Source: Streptomyces ochraceiscleroticus
Lineage (GTDB): Bacteria; Actinomycetota; Actinomycetes; Streptomycetales; Streptomycetaceae
Length of the DNA: 64,000 nt
Assembly: GCF_000720485.1 (NCBI RefSeq)
Contig: NZ_JOAX01000032.1
Coordinates: 1-64,000 of the forward strand
Reading direction: 5' to 3'
Below the pieces are notes generated by a model, which saw only the letters and a list, made by a program, of their open reading frames with translations, did not search any database and had not been told where the DNA came from. The position numbers and the translations under genes were made by a program. Each line of letters begins with the position of its first letter. Positions within the stretch are counted from its first letter, which is position 1. This document shows, in pieces, positions 17,451 through 27,800 of the stretch.

Positions 17451-18241
17451 GACGCGCCCTGCTCCTTCTTCACCTGGTCCGTGCGGGCCTTGCGGCGCGT
17501 GACGGCGTTGTCCGAGGCGCCGGTGATCGCGGCGATGATCTCTTCGTGGGAGGTGTCCGCCACGGGGAAGACGCCGTTGTTGCGGCCGAGGCGCAGCACC
17601 GCGACGCGGTCCGCGACGGCCTGTACGTCGGCCATGTTGTGGCTGATCAGGATCACGCCGTGGCCGCGCTCGCGGAGCCGCTCGACGAGGTCGAGGACCT
17701 GCGCGGTCTGCTCGACGCCGAGCGCCGCGGTCGGCTCGTCGAGGATGACGACCTTGGGGTCGCCGATCAGCGCGCGGGCGATGGCGACGACCTGGCGCTG
17801 GCCGCCGGAGAGCGCCGCGACGGGGATGCGGACGCTGGGGATGCGGATGGACAGGGTGTCCAGCAGCTCCTTGGCGCGCTTCTCCATGGCGATCTCGTCG
17901 AGCACGGAGGCGCGGCGCAGCTCGCTGCCGAGGAAGAGGTTGGCGACGACATCGAGGTTGTCGCAGAGCGCGAGGTCCTGGTAGACGGTGGCGACGCCGA
18001 GCTCCTGGGCGTCGTGCGGCCGGTTGATGCGGACCGGACGACCCTCCCACTCGATGGTGCCTTCGTCGATGGGATGGACCCCGGCGATGGTCTTGACGAG
18101 GGTCGACTTGCCGGCGCCGTTGTCGCCGACCAGGGCGACCACCTCACCGGCTTCGATTTCCAGCGTGACGTCCGTGAGCGCCTGGACGGCGCCGAACCGC
18201 TTGGAGACCGAGCGCAACGCCAGCACGGGCGCAGCGGACAC
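17447..18241 (-). CDS. xylG: Sugar ABC transporter ATP-binding protein, XylG type
   Basis: 264 aa, a single ABC domain: Walker A GDNGAGKST near residue 40, Q-loop VYQDLALCDNL, signature LSGGQRQ near 145, Walker B VVILDEPTAALG and switch His ISHN. It has one nucleotide-binding domain where E. coli XylG has two, the usual state in Streptomyces. An ATG at 18250 directly abuts the GAAGGAG ribosome site, whereas the GTG at 18241 has nine-base spacing, so I place the start at the GTG. It sits between xylF and xylH and overlaps xylH. Confidence 0.9.
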   Translation of the reverse strand: MSAAPVLALRSVSKRFGAVQALTDVTLEIEAGEVVALVGDNGAGKSTLVKTIAGVHPIDEGTIEWEGRPVRINRPHDAQELGVATVYQDLALCDNLDVVANLFLGSELRRASVLDEIAMEKRAKELLDTLSIRIPSVRIPVAALSGGQRQVVAIARALIGDPKVVILDEPTAALGVEQTAQVLDLVERLRERGHGVILISHNMADVQAVADRVAVLRLGRNNGVFPVADTSHEEIIAAITGASDNAVTRRKARTDQVKKEQGAS

Positions 18242-18337
18242 GTGAATCATCTCCTTCGCCGCCTGTCGGGCGGGAATGGTGCGTACGAGGCTGCCCGGCG
18301 GCCCGCGCCTCTCGTGGGCGCGGGCCGTCCGAGGGGG

Positions 18338-19429
18338 TTACTTGATGCCGGCTTCCTCGCACGCCTTCTTGTAGTCCGCGGTGCAGAGCTGGCTCGCCTT
18401 GTAGACCTTGTCCTTGATGATCGTGTCCTGGATGTCGTCCTTGGTCACGATCTGCGCGTCGTACAGCTTCGCCGGGATGCCCTTGACCTCGCCGCTGAGG
18501 CTGTCGACCTTGTCCGGGGTGAGGGAGCCGAGCTTCTCGCCCTTGAGGAGCTTGACCGCGACCTCGGCGGTGGTCTCGGCCTGCGGCTTGATCTGCTTGT
18601 AGATGGTGAAGGACTGCTCGCCCTTCAGGATCCGCTGCAGACCGGCCAGCTCGGCGTCCTGGCCGCCGACGGGGACGTCGACGTTCCGCTGCTTCAGCGC
18701 GGTGAGGATGCCGCCGGCCATGCCGTCGTTGGCGGAGTAGACGCCCTGGAAGCCGTCCTTGCCGAGCGCGTCGATCGCCGAGTTCATCTTCTTGTTGGCC
18801 TCGTCCGGCGACCAGTCCGGGATGTCCTGCTCGTAGACGATCTTCTTGACCTGCTTGTCAAGGACCGTGTGCGCGCCCTTCTTGAAGAAGGGGGCGTTCG
18901 GGTCGGTCGGCGAGCCGTTGATCATGACAACGTTGGCGTTCTTGGCGTCGCTGCCCAGGGCCTTGACCAGGCCCTCGCCCTGGAGGCGGCCGATCTTCTC
19001 GTTGTCGTAGGACACGTATGCCGAAATGTCGCCCTCGGCGAGGCGGTCGTACGCGACGACCTTTACGCCCTTCTTGGCGGCCTGGTTCACCCAGGACTTG
19101 GTCGCCTTGAAGTCGACCGCGTCCAGGATGATGACCTTGACGCCCTGCGTGATCAGCGCGTCGAACTGCTTCTTCTGCGTCTCGGTCTCCTGCGCGGCGT
19201 TGTTGTACTTCACCGTGCAGTCCGCGCAGAGCTCCTTGATCTTCGCCTCCATGAAGGGGCGGTCGAAGGTCTCGTAGCGCGTGGTCTTGTTCTCCGGCAG
19301 CAAGAGACCGATGGTCTTCTTGTCACCACCGCTGTCGTCACCGCTGCCGGCCTTGCCACAGGCGGCCACGGTCGCGGCCATGGAGACCGCGGTGGTGGCT
19401 ATGACGACGCGACGCACAAATGCGTTCAT
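18338..19429 (-). CDS. xylF: Sugar ABC transporter substrate-binding lipoprotein, XylF type
   Basis: 363 aa. The signal peptide ends in a variant lipobox (TVAAC, Cys24). The mature part is a periplasmic-binding-protein type 1 fold (KTIGLLLPENKTTRYETFDRP; QGVKVIILDAVD; VYSANDGMAGGILTAL). It captures xylose or a related pentose outside the membrane for XylGH. The ATG at 19429 has GGAGGG eight bases upstream. A 21-bp dyad 75-95 bp upstream fits the motif I recall for Rok7B7 and implies control by the adjacent ROK regulator. Confidence 0.92.
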   Translation of the reverse strand: MNAFVRRVVIATTAVSMAATVAACGKAGSGDDSGGDKKTIGLLLPENKTTRYETFDRPFMEAKIKELCADCTVKYNNAAQETETQKKQFDALITQGVKVIILDAVDFKATKSWVNQAAKKGVKVVAYDRLAEGDISAYVSYDNEKIGRLQGEGLVKALGSDAKNANVVMINGSPTDPNAPFFKKGAHTVLDKQVKKIVYEQDIPDWSPDEANKKMNSAIDALGKDGFQGVYSANDGMAGGILTALKQRNVDVPVGGQDAELAGLQRILKGEQSFTIYKQIKPQAETTAEVAVKLLKGEKLGSLTPDKVDSLSGEVKGIPAKLYDAQIVTKDDIQDTIIKDKVYKASQLCTADYKKACEEAGIK

Positions 19430-19503
19430 GGGGATGGCCCTCCCTGACATGGCCGCGTCCTTGCGGCCGAGGTGCTTGGAGTCAACTCGGCCGCTCGCAG
19501 GGC

Positions 19504-19524
19504 GTCAAGGAGTAAATCCTTAAC
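19504..19524 (-). promoter_or_regulatory. Candidate Rok7B7 operator before xylF
   Basis: The dyad GTCAAGGA-N5-TCCTTAAC has one mismatch between arms. Read on the minus strand it contains TTTACTCCTTGAC, which fits every position of the TTKAMKHSTTSAV motif I recall as reported for S. coelicolor Rok7B7. Confidence 0.6.
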
Positions 19525-19567
19525 GAGATGACAACGGTGCCATCCGTTAGCAATGTGAACTCAGAGT

Positions 19568-19590
19568 GCGCCCCACCAGCGGCGGGGCGC
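19568..19590 (-). terminator. Terminator after rok7B7
   Basis: A GCGCCCC/GGGGCGC stem with a 9-nt loop lies 33 bp past the ROK stop. Confidence 0.6.
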
Positions 19591-19622
19591 CTCTTTCGCT
19601 TCAGACAGTGGCGGGTCGCGGG

Positions 19623-20822
19623 TCAGGCAATGGCGGGAGCGTCCGCGGCGACCGTGCCGTCCAGCAGCGTGGAGTCCCCCATCTCGCTGAGTACCAGTGC
19701 CAGCGCGCCCAGCACCTCGGCCCGGCCGCCCAGCGTGCCCGGTACGACACCGAGCTGACGCGCCGCGCTGGGAATGGCGTACCGCGACACCGACTCGCGG
19801 ATCGGCGCGAGCACCAGCTCCCCGGCCTCCGCGAGGTCGCCGCCGAGCACCACCCGGCTCGGATTCAGCAGGTTGCACAGGTTCGCCACGCCGCTGCCGA
19901 TGTGCCGGCCGACGTCCGCGATGACCCGGCGGCAGCCCGGGTCGCCGTCGCGCGCGAGCTGGACGACGCCCGGCATGGTCAGGTCCGGGCCGTGACTCGG
20001 CTGGAGGAGCGGCAGCACGTACCGGGCCGAGGCGAAGGTCTCCAGGCAGCCGCGGTTGCCGCAGCGGCACACCGGCCCCGACTCGTCCAGCGTGATGTGC
20101 CCGATCTCGCCCGCCGTGCCGCCCGGTCCGCGGTAGATCTGTCCGCTGATCACCAGCCCGGCGCCGACGCCGGTGGCCACCTTGATGTACGCGAGGTCGG
20201 CGGCGCCCCGTCCGGCGCCCCACACCAGCTCGCCGAGCGCGCCGAGGTTGGCGTCGTTGTCGACGTGCACCGGCACGCCGAGCCGCTCCGACAGCTCTTC
20301 GCCGGGGTTCGTGCCGGACCAGCCCGGCAGGATCGCGGTCGAGCCGAGCGTCCCGGAGACCACGTCGATCGGGCCCGGCACGCCGAGGCCCACCCCGACG
20401 ACCTTGGACCGGTCGATGCCGGTGGTCTCCACCAGCCGGCTGACGAGCTGCTCGGCCCGGTCGAAGCCCTCGGCGGCCGAGGCGTCCACGTCGATCGGCT
20501 CGGACTCCTCGGCGAGCACCTGGTGCGCGAGGTTGCCGACCGCGACCCGCAGGTGGCTGTGGCCGAAGTCGACGCCGACCACGACGCCCGCGTCGCCGGA
20601 GAGCGAGACGGAGCGGGCCCGGCGGCCGCCCGCGGAGGTGGGCGTGACCTCGACGGTCCCGCCGTCCTTCAGCTCCCGCACGATGTTGGAGACCGTAGCC
20701 GCCGACAGCCCGGTGGTCCGGGCGATCTCCGCCTGGGTGAGCGATCCCGCCATCCGTACGGCACGCACGACCCGCTCAAGATTGGCCCGGTGCAGCGAGG
20801 ACTGCGACCCCGGAGTCTCCAT
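19623..20822 (-). CDS. rok7B7: ROK-family transcriptional regulator, Rok7B7 type
   Basis: 399 aa. An N-terminal winged HTH (residues 12-70: LTQAEIARTTGLSAATVSNIV) is fused to a ROK sugar-kinase-like domain with VVVGVDFGHSHLRVAVG and the zinc-binding block CRCGNRGCLETFAS. In S. coelicolor the orthologue controls xylFGH and affects carbon catabolite repression (recalled literature). It sits between xylF and ngcG on the same strand. A GTG at 20834 is possible, but GGGAG lies ten bases before the ATG at 20822, which I prefer. Confidence 0.9.
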   Translation of the reverse strand: METPGSQSSLHRANLERVVRAVRMAGSLTQAEIARTTGLSAATVSNIVRELKDGGTVEVTPTSAGGRRARSVSLSGDAGVVVGVDFGHSHLRVAVGNLAHQVLAEESEPIDVDASAAEGFDRAEQLVSRLVETTGIDRSKVVGVGLGVPGPIDVVSGTLGSTAILPGWSGTNPGEELSERLGVPVHVDNDANLGALGELVWGAGRGAADLAYIKVATGVGAGLVISGQIYRGPGGTAGEIGHITLDESGPVCRCGNRGCLETFASARYVLPLLQPSHGPDLTMPGVVQLARDGDPGCRRVIADVGRHIGSGVANLCNLLNPSRVVLGGDLAEAGELVLAPIRESVSRYAIPSAARQLGVVPGTLGGRAEVLGALALVLSEMGDSTLLDGTVAADAPAIA

Positions 20823-21013
20823 CGACTCATCCACTCCCGCCTGCCGCGGGCGGCACGACGACCGCCCGCCGGCCGGGCCACAGCAATGGGGCCCGGCTTG
20901 TCTCCAACATGTGAATCTAAGCTGAGCCGCCCGGGTCCGCTCCCGTCAAGTCCTCGACCGCTGTGGGGCGGATATCCACGCACGACGGCCGACTCGGTGT
21001 GTGGACACACCCC

Positions 21014-21046
21014 GGGGCCTCCCGTCGCCCGGCGACGGAAGGCCCC
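21014..21046 (-). terminator. Terminator of the ngcEFG operon
   Basis: A 16-bp stem with one mismatch (GGGGCCTCCCGTCG... against its complement) lies 26 bp past the ngcG stop. Confidence 0.75.
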
Positions 21047-21071
21047 ATGTCCTGCGCGGGTTGCGCGCCCG

Positions 21072-22046
21072 CTACTTCACCGCCCCCGCGGTCAGCCCCG
21101 CGACCACCTGGCGCTGGAAGACGATGTACGCCGCGAGCACCGGCAGCATCGCGATGGTCAGGCCCGCGAACAGCCCGGACCAGTCGCCCTTGTACCCCTG
21201 GCTGACGGCCAGCGCGACCAGGCCCTGGGTCAGCACCTTCTTGTCGGGGTCGCCGACGTTGAGGACCGTGGGCAGCAGGTACTGGTTCCACTGCCCCAGG
21301 AAGTTGAAGATGCCGACGCTGATCAGGCCGGGCTTGGCCATCGGCAGCATGACCTGGAAGAACGTCCGCGCGTGCGAGGCGCCGTCGATGAGCGCGGCCT
21401 CGGCCACCGAGGACGGCAGCGTGCGGAAGAACCCGCTGAGGAAGAAGACGGTGAACGGCAGCGAATAGGCGATGTAGACCAGGATCAGGCCGTGGTACGT
21501 GTCCAGCAGCGCCATGTTCTTCATGACGAAGAACAGCGGCACCAGCGCCAGGATCACCGGGAAGCCCATGCCGCCGACGAACAGGAAGTAGATGAAGCGG
21601 TTCCCGGGGAACTCGAAGCGGGCGAGTACGTAGGCGGCCATCGAGCCGAGCAGCATCGTGCCGACCAGCGAACCGCCCACCACGATCAGCGAGTTGCCGA
21701 AGTACTGGGCCATGTTGGCCTTTTCCCAGGCCCGCGCCCAGTTCTCGAAGTGCAGCGCGGAGGGCAGTCCCCACGGCGAGCCGAAGATCTCCGAGTCGTC
21801 CTTGAAGGAGCTGACCACGGCCCACAGCAGCGGCATGGTGACGAGGACGCCCCAGATGACCAGCACGCCGTGCGAGAAGACGTTCAGGACGCCGCCCTCG
21901 CTGCTCTTCTTGCCCCGGCCCGCCCAGCGGCCGGCCGGCGCGAGCGGCTCCGGCGCCGCGCCGCCCGTACCGCCCCCCTGCGCGAGGTCCTGCGGGGAAC
22001 CCTTCGTGACGCCCTGGAGCTCAGGGGGATCGGTCTGTGCGGTCAT
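21072..22046 (-). CDS. ngcG: ABC sugar permease, NgcG type
   Basis: 324 aa CUT1 (MalG-like) permease with six transmembrane segments after an unusually long 55-residue Pro/Gly-rich cytosolic N-terminus. The ATPase-contact loop is EAALIDGASHARTFFQVMLPMAKPG. Its ATG shares one base with the ngcF stop (TGATG). With NgcE and NgcF it should import GlcNAc or N,N'-diacetylchitobiose, by synteny with S. coelicolor ngcEFG. No ATPase is encoded here; such systems normally borrow MsiK. Confidence 0.88.
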   Translation of the reverse strand: MTAQTDPPELQGVTKGSPQDLAQGGGTGGAAPEPLAPAGRWAGRGKKSSEGGVLNVFSHGVLVIWGVLVTMPLLWAVVSSFKDDSEIFGSPWGLPSALHFENWARAWEKANMAQYFGNSLIVVGGSLVGTMLLGSMAAYVLARFEFPGNRFIYFLFVGGMGFPVILALVPLFFVMKNMALLDTYHGLILVYIAYSLPFTVFFLSGFFRTLPSSVAEAALIDGASHARTFFQVMLPMAKPGLISVGIFNFLGQWNQYLLPTVLNVGDPDKKVLTQGLVALAVSQGYKGDWSGLFAGLTIAMLPVLAAYIVFQRQVVAGLTAGAVK

Positions 22047-22969
22047 CAGAACTCCAGTCGCTCTCGACGGCCCAGCCGCATGACGACGGCCGCGAAGATC
22101 AGGGTGACGATGAGCAGCGAGACGCCGATCGCGGTGGCGTAGCCGGCCTGACCGTCACGGAAGGTCTTCTGGTAGACGTACAGCGGCAGTACTTCCGTCG
22201 AGTAGTCCGGGCCGCCCGGGCCGACGCTCATGATCTGCACGAACGCGAAGGCCGACACGTCCAGGGCCAGGATTCCCATGTAGATCCAGCCGGTCTGCAC
22301 GGTGTCCCAGAGCAGCGGCAGGGTGATGCGGAAGAACGTGTTCGCGCGGCCCGCGCCGTCCAGCAGCGCGGCCTCGTAGAAATCCTTGGGAATGGAGCTC
22401 ATTCCGGCGGAGAAGAGGACCACGTAGAAACCGACGTTGGCCCACACCATGGCGGCCATCACGCACCACAGCGCGAGCTGCGGGTCGCCCAGCCAGTCCG
22501 GCTGGACGGAGTCCAGGCCGACCGCGGAGAGCAGCGAATTGATGGCGCCGCTCTCCGGGTTGTACGCGAACTGGAACAGCAGGGCCACGATCGGCACCGA
22601 CAGCACCTGCGGGAAGAAATAGAGAATCTTGTACGTGCCGGAGCCGCGCACCCCGCCGATGACCGCCTTCTTCGTGCGGCGGCCACCGACGTTGAGCATG
22701 AACGCGAAGAACAGCGCCAGCGAAATCGTCACCACCGGCAGCAGCAGAAGCAGGGTCACACTGTTGCCCACCGCGGACCAGAACACGCCGTCCTGGAAGA
22801 GCCGTGCGTAGTTGTCGAACCCGACCATCCCGAAATCGGAACTCAGACCCGTCCAGTCCGTGAAGGAGTAGTAAATCGCCTGCACGAACGGGGAGATCAC
22901 GAAGACCGCGTAGATGGCCAGCGGAAGGATCAGGAACCCGGCGATGAAACGGTATTTACCGTGCTGCAT
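22046..22969 (-). CDS. ngcF: ABC sugar permease, NgcF type
   Basis: 307 aa CUT1 (MalF-like) permease with six transmembrane segments. The EAA loop is EAALLDGAGRANTFFRITLPLLWD. It follows ngcE by 61 bp and is coupled to ngcG by a TGATG overlap. It forms the membrane channel with NgcG. Confidence 0.88.
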   Translation of the reverse strand: MQHGKYRFIAGFLILPLAIYAVFVISPFVQAIYYSFTDWTGLSSDFGMVGFDNYARLFQDGVFWSAVGNSVTLLLLLPVVTISLALFFAFMLNVGGRRTKKAVIGGVRGSGTYKILYFFPQVLSVPIVALLFQFAYNPESGAINSLLSAVGLDSVQPDWLGDPQLALWCVMAAMVWANVGFYVVLFSAGMSSIPKDFYEAALLDGAGRANTFFRITLPLLWDTVQTGWIYMGILALDVSAFAFVQIMSVGPGGPDYSTEVLPLYVYQKTFRDGQAGYATAIGVSLLIVTLIFAAVVMRLGRRERLEF

Positions 22970-23030
22970 GACGTACGATCCCGTTCTTGTCCTGCGGCGG
23001 CTGCCGCTGGTGACACAGCGAATTCGTCGG

Positions 23031-24473
23031 TCAGCGCTTGTACTTCTTCACGCTGGAGTCCTTGCGGGTCTCGTCCGCGTACTTCTGGATCTTGTTGATG
23101 GCCTCGGCCGGGGTCAGCCGGCCGGCCATCATCTCGCCGATGCAGCCGACGCCGATCTTCTCCTTCTGCAGGGCCACGTACCAGTCCTGCAGCCGGGGGT
23201 TGAGGACGTTCTTGCCGGCCTTCGCCAGGGCCTGCTGCGCGGACGCCAGGCCCGGCGGCAGGGAAAGTCCCTCGGTACCGCCGTTGAGCGAGGTGAGCGA
23301 GGAGACCTGCTTCGTGAAGTTCTTGGAGGACTTCTCGCTGAGCATGATGCGCAGCAGCTCCATGCCGCCCTCGGCGTTCTTCGCCTGCTTGGGCACGATG
23401 AACGGCTCGCCGCCGGAGGCCCAGAGGGTGCCGAACGGCATCTTGTCGGAGGAGTTCAGGCTGGACGGAGCGCCCACGGCGAGGTCGAAGTTGCCGGCCG
23501 CCTCGATCTGCTTGCCGGACTCGTTCTCCACCCAGGAGCCATTGGGGATGAACAGCGCCTTGCCCTCGGCCCATGCCTTCTGCGACTGCAGGTGGTCAAG
23601 GCCGGGGCTGCCCTTGAGGATGTACCCCTTCTTGTACAGCTCGTAGTACGCCTCGAACGCGGCGCGCACCGCCGGGTCCTTCCACGCGCCCGGCTCCAGG
23701 TTGTCGATCCGGCGGAGCACCTCGGCGCCGCCGATCTTCGCGATGAAGGGGTACAGGCTGAACGGCACGTAGTACGGGTACTTGCCCGGGTACGTCCAGC
23801 CGGCGATGCCCTTCTTCTTCGCCTTCGCGCAGAGCGCGAGCATGTCGTCCCAGTTCTCCGGGTACTCCGCGTCCAGCTTCTTGAGGTTGGTCTTGGAATA
23901 CCAGACGCCGTAGACCGTGTAGGCGTAGTACAGGGTCCAGATCTCCGAGCCGCCGAACTGGCCCATTTCCACGACGCCGGGGCGCAGCGTGTCGCGCACC
24001 TTCTTGCTCGGGTCGTCGATCGAGGGGGCGTCGAGCAGCGGCGTGAGGTCCGTGAGCTGGTCCTTGCCGACCAGGGTGCTGAAATCCATCTGTTCCGCAC
24101 CGGAGTTGTCGACCAGGTCGGGCGGATTGCCGCCGTTGAAGCGGGGCTGCAGCGTGGACTGGATCTTCTGCGTGGAGGCGTGCTTGATCTTTCCCTTGGT
24201 CTTGGGATGGGCGACCGCGTACTGCGCCTCGGCGTCCTTGGCGTATTTGTCGCCGAAGCCGCCGTCGAAGATGACCACGTCCAAAGCCGCGCTCTCATTG
24301 ACGGCGAGCGGGTTCTTCGCGGACTTGGTGCCCTTGTCGACCTTGTCACCGCCGCCGCTGTCACCACCGCTCGCGCACGAGGCGAGCACGCTCATCGTCG
24401 GGACGGCGAACACTCCGAGCGCCACGGACCGCTTGATCAGATCGCGACGGCTGGTTTCTGAGGTGGATCCCAT
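23031..24473 (-). CDS. ngcE: N-acetylglucosamine/chitobiose-binding lipoprotein, NgcE type
   Basis: 480 aa. The N-terminus SRRDLIKRSVALGVFAV is a twin-arginine signal, and the cleavage region ends in lipobox LASC, so it is probably a Tat-exported lipoprotein. The mature part is a family-1 sugar-binding protein (GNPPDLVDNSGAEQMDFSTL; WDDMLALCAKAKKKGIAGW). The ATG at 24473 has GAGGA seven bases upstream; a TTG at 24479 is less likely. First gene of ngcEFG. A DasR-like site lies about 190 bp upstream. Confidence 0.88.
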   Translation of the reverse strand: MGSTSETSRRDLIKRSVALGVFAVPTMSVLASCASGGDSGGGDKVDKGTKSAKNPLAVNESAALDVVIFDGGFGDKYAKDAEAQYAVAHPKTKGKIKHASTQKIQSTLQPRFNGGNPPDLVDNSGAEQMDFSTLVGKDQLTDLTPLLDAPSIDDPSKKVRDTLRPGVVEMGQFGGSEIWTLYYAYTVYGVWYSKTNLKKLDAEYPENWDDMLALCAKAKKKGIAGWTYPGKYPYYVPFSLYPFIAKIGGAEVLRRIDNLEPGAWKDPAVRAAFEAYYELYKKGYILKGSPGLDHLQSQKAWAEGKALFIPNGSWVENESGKQIEAAGNFDLAVGAPSSLNSSDKMPFGTLWASGGEPFIVPKQAKNAEGGMELLRIMLSEKSSKNFTKQVSSLTSLNGGTEGLSLPPGLASAQQALAKAGKNVLNPRLQDWYVALQKEKIGVGCIGEMMAGRLTPAEAINKIQKYADETRKDSSVKKYKR

Positions 24474-24659
24474 GCTCAAGTCCTCGCCTTCTTCCAGGAC
24501 TCAGGCGGTGTACCGGAGCCACCCCGGCACCGCGGGTCAGATGAAGCTGAGTTGTACGGGATGTGCACCGGGCGCGCTAGAGATACGCAGGGAAACGTGT
24601 GATTCCCCGCTGGTCCCCCGGATCCGGACGGCTCGAAGCGCACAGCCATTCGGACGCCG

Positions 24660-24675
24660 ACAGGTATAGTCCACT
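24660..24675. promoter_or_regulatory. Candidate DasR-responsive element (dre)
   Basis: ACAGGTATAGTCCACT matches the recalled consensus ACTGGTCTAGACCACT at 13 of 16 positions. It lies in the 425-bp divergent region between ngcE and the GH92 gene. The GlcNAc-responsive regulator DasR would fit the transporter's substrate. Elsewhere in the region TTGACA (24804-24809) could be a -35 for the GH92 gene. Confidence 0.5.
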
Positions 24676-24898
24676 TCACGCGAGCGGGGCAAGATCAAAT
24701 GCAGCTTTTGCCGCCAGTCTTTCCCGAGTTGAGACCTCTCCGACATGCACGCCGACATGCGCGGATCGGTCGGGGTCCATTCCCGCCACCTCTCCCGGCT
24801 CCCTTGACACCAAAGGCCGCACGGTTGTTGGTTATCTCTGCAATGCCGGAATGACAACGATGTCAGTTGAGCGATGTCAGATGAGTGGAGAAGCTCGC

Positions 24899-27800
24899 GT
24901 GCGGCTCAGACACCTGCGTGGGATCAACCGGCCTGTCGCCCTGACGGCCGCAGCCCTCCTGATCGTGACGGCACACGGCGCGGCCGTGGCCGCGCCCTCC
25001 GCACCACACGCACCACCGGGCACAGCCCAGGAATTCAGCTCCTCGTTCGAGTCCGGCGAGCCGGCACCGGACTGGCGGGACACCGCCGAAACGGGCCCCG
25101 ACGGCGCCCCCAAGGCCGCCGGCGTCCGTCCGGAGAGCGGCACGGCACCCGGCATGACCAGCCACGTCGACACCGGTCCCACCGACTCCCCCACGGCGAA
25201 GCAGAACGCGGGCTTCACGGGTACGCACGCACTGCGCTACGGCGGCAGCCACACCGCCGACGGCCACGGCTATGCGTACAACAAGGTCTTCGACGTCGAC
25301 GTCCAGGTCGATCGCGACACCGCCCTCTCCTACAAGCTCTTCCCGGAAATGGCCGGATCGGCCCGTGACTACCGCGCCACCCAGGTCTCCGTCGATCTCG
25401 CCTTCACCGACGGGAGTTATCTCAGCGACCTGAAGCCGGCCGATCAGTACGGCGCTCCGCTGACGCCGCAGGGCCAGGGCGCCGCCAGGACGCTCTACGT
25501 CAATCAGTGGAACCACCGCGAGTCGAGTATCGGAGCGGTGGCCGCCGGAAAGACGGTCGACCGCATCCTTATCGCGTACGACACGCCCCGGGGCACCGGC
25601 ACCTTCCGCGGCTGGCTCGACGATCTGACGCTCGCGCCCAAGGCGCCCGAGAAGCGCCTCGCGCACCTCTCCGACTACGCCTCGACCACCCGCGGCACGA
25701 ACTCCAGCGGCAGCTTCTCGCGCGGCAACACCTTCCCCGCGACCGCCGTCCCCAACGGCTTCAACTTCTGGACCCCGGTCACCAACGCCGGCTCCCAGGA
25801 CTGGCTTTACGAATACGCGCGCAAGAACAACGCCGACAACCTCCCCACCCTCCAGGCGTTCGCCGCCAGCCACGAACCCAGCCCCTGGATGGGCGACCGG
25901 CAGACCTTCCAGGTGATGCCGTCCGCGGCCGCCGGCACCCCCAACGCCTCCCGCACCGCCCGCGCGCTCCCCTTCCACCACTCCCGCGAGACGGCGAAGC
26001 CGCACTATTACGGCGTCACCTTCGACAACGGGCTGAAGACCGAGATCGCGCCCACCGACCACGCCGCGATGATGAAGTTCACCTTTCCGGGTGAAAACGC
26101 GAGCCTGATCTTCGACAACGTCAACAACAAGGGCGGTCTGACGCTCGACACCGAGAACGGCGTGGTCACGGGCTTCTCCGACGTCAAGAGCGGGCTGTCC
26201 ACGGGAGCCACGCGCCTCTTCGTGTATGCCGCGTTCGACGCGCCGGTCACCGCCGGCGGCAAGCTCTCCGGAGGCGGCGGCCCCGACGTCACCGGCTATC
26301 TCCGCTTCGAGCCCGGCGCCGACCGCACGGTCACGATGCGCATCGCCACGTCCCTGATCAGCGTCGACCAGGCCAAGGAGAACCTCCGTCAGGAGGTCCC
26401 GGAGAGCGCGTCCTTCGCGTCCGTACGGGACGGGGCCCGTTCAGCCTGGGACGACATCCTCGGCCGCATCGAGGTCGAGGGCGCGAGCCGCGACCAGCTC
26501 ACGACGCTCTACTCCAGCCTGTACCGGCTCTACCTCTACCCCAACTCCGGCTCGGAGAAGGTGGACGGCAAGGTCCGCTACGCCAGCCCCTTCTCCCCCG
26601 CGACCGGCCCGGACACCCCCACCCACACCGGCTCGAAGATCGTCGACGGCCAGGTCCACGTCAACAACGGCTTCTGGGACACCTACCGGACCACCTGGCC
26701 CGCGTACTCCTTCCTCACCCCGAAGCTGGCCGGCGAGCTGGCCGACGGCTTCGTCCAGCAGTACAAGGACGGCGGCTGGATCTCCCGCTGGTCCTCGCCC
26801 GGCTACGCCGACCTGATGACCGGCACCAGCTCCGACGTGGCGTTCGCCGACGCGTACGCCAAGGGTGTGCGCTTCGACGCGAAGGCGGCGTACGAGGCGG
26901 CGCTGAAGAACGCCACCGTCGCGCCGCCCAGCCCCGGCGTCGGCCGCAAGGGCATGAACACCTCGCCGTTCCTCGGGTACACCTCCACCAAGACCCGCGA
27001 GGGCATGTCCTGGGCCCTGGAGGGCTACCTCAACGACTTCGGCATCGCCCGGATGGGCCAGGCGCTCTACAAGAAGACCCACGAGAAGCGCTACAAGGAG
27101 GAGTCGGCGTACTTTCTGAACCGGGCGCAGGACTACGTCAAGCTCTTCGACGACAGGGTCGGCTTCTTCCAGGGCAAGGACGAGCAGGGCAACTGGCGGC
27201 TCACGCCGGACACGTACGACCCGCGCGTCTGGGGCCACGACTACACCGAGACCAACGGCTGGTCCTTCGCCTTCACCGCGCCGCAGGACCTGAAGGGCCT
27301 CGCCAACCTCTACGGCGGCCGCGCGGGCCTGGCGAAGAAGCTCGACACGTACTTCGCCACGCCCGAGACCGGTACCAAGGAGTTCGCGGGCAGCTACGGC
27401 AACGTGATCCACGAGATGACCGAGGCCCGCGACACCCGGATGGGTATGTACGGCCACAGCAACCAGCCGTCCCACCACATCGCGTACGCCTACGACGCGG
27501 CCGGACAGCCGTGGAAGACCCAGGAGAAGGTCCGCGAGGTGCTCTCCCGGCTCTACCTCGGCAGCGAGATCGGCCAGGGCTACCCGGGCGACGAGGACAA
27601 CGGCGAGATGTCCGCCTGGTACGTCTTCAGCGCCCTCGGCTTCTACCCGCTGGTGATGGGACAGCCCGAGTACGCGATCGGCTCGCCGCTCTTCACGAAG
27701 GCCACCGTCCACCTGGAGAACGGCCGCGACCTGGTCATCAACGCCCCGGAGAACAGCGCCCGGAACGTCTATGTGCAGGGCCTGCGGGTCAACGGCAAGC

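Noticed and set aside
18239..18250. ATG at 18250 as the xylG start
   Set aside because: It touches the ribosome site directly; the in-frame GTG nine bases later has proper spacing.
24851..24898. Upstream ATG starts for the GH92 enzyme
   Set aside because: Neither has a ribosome site and both would put a hydrophilic extension before a perfect signal peptide.
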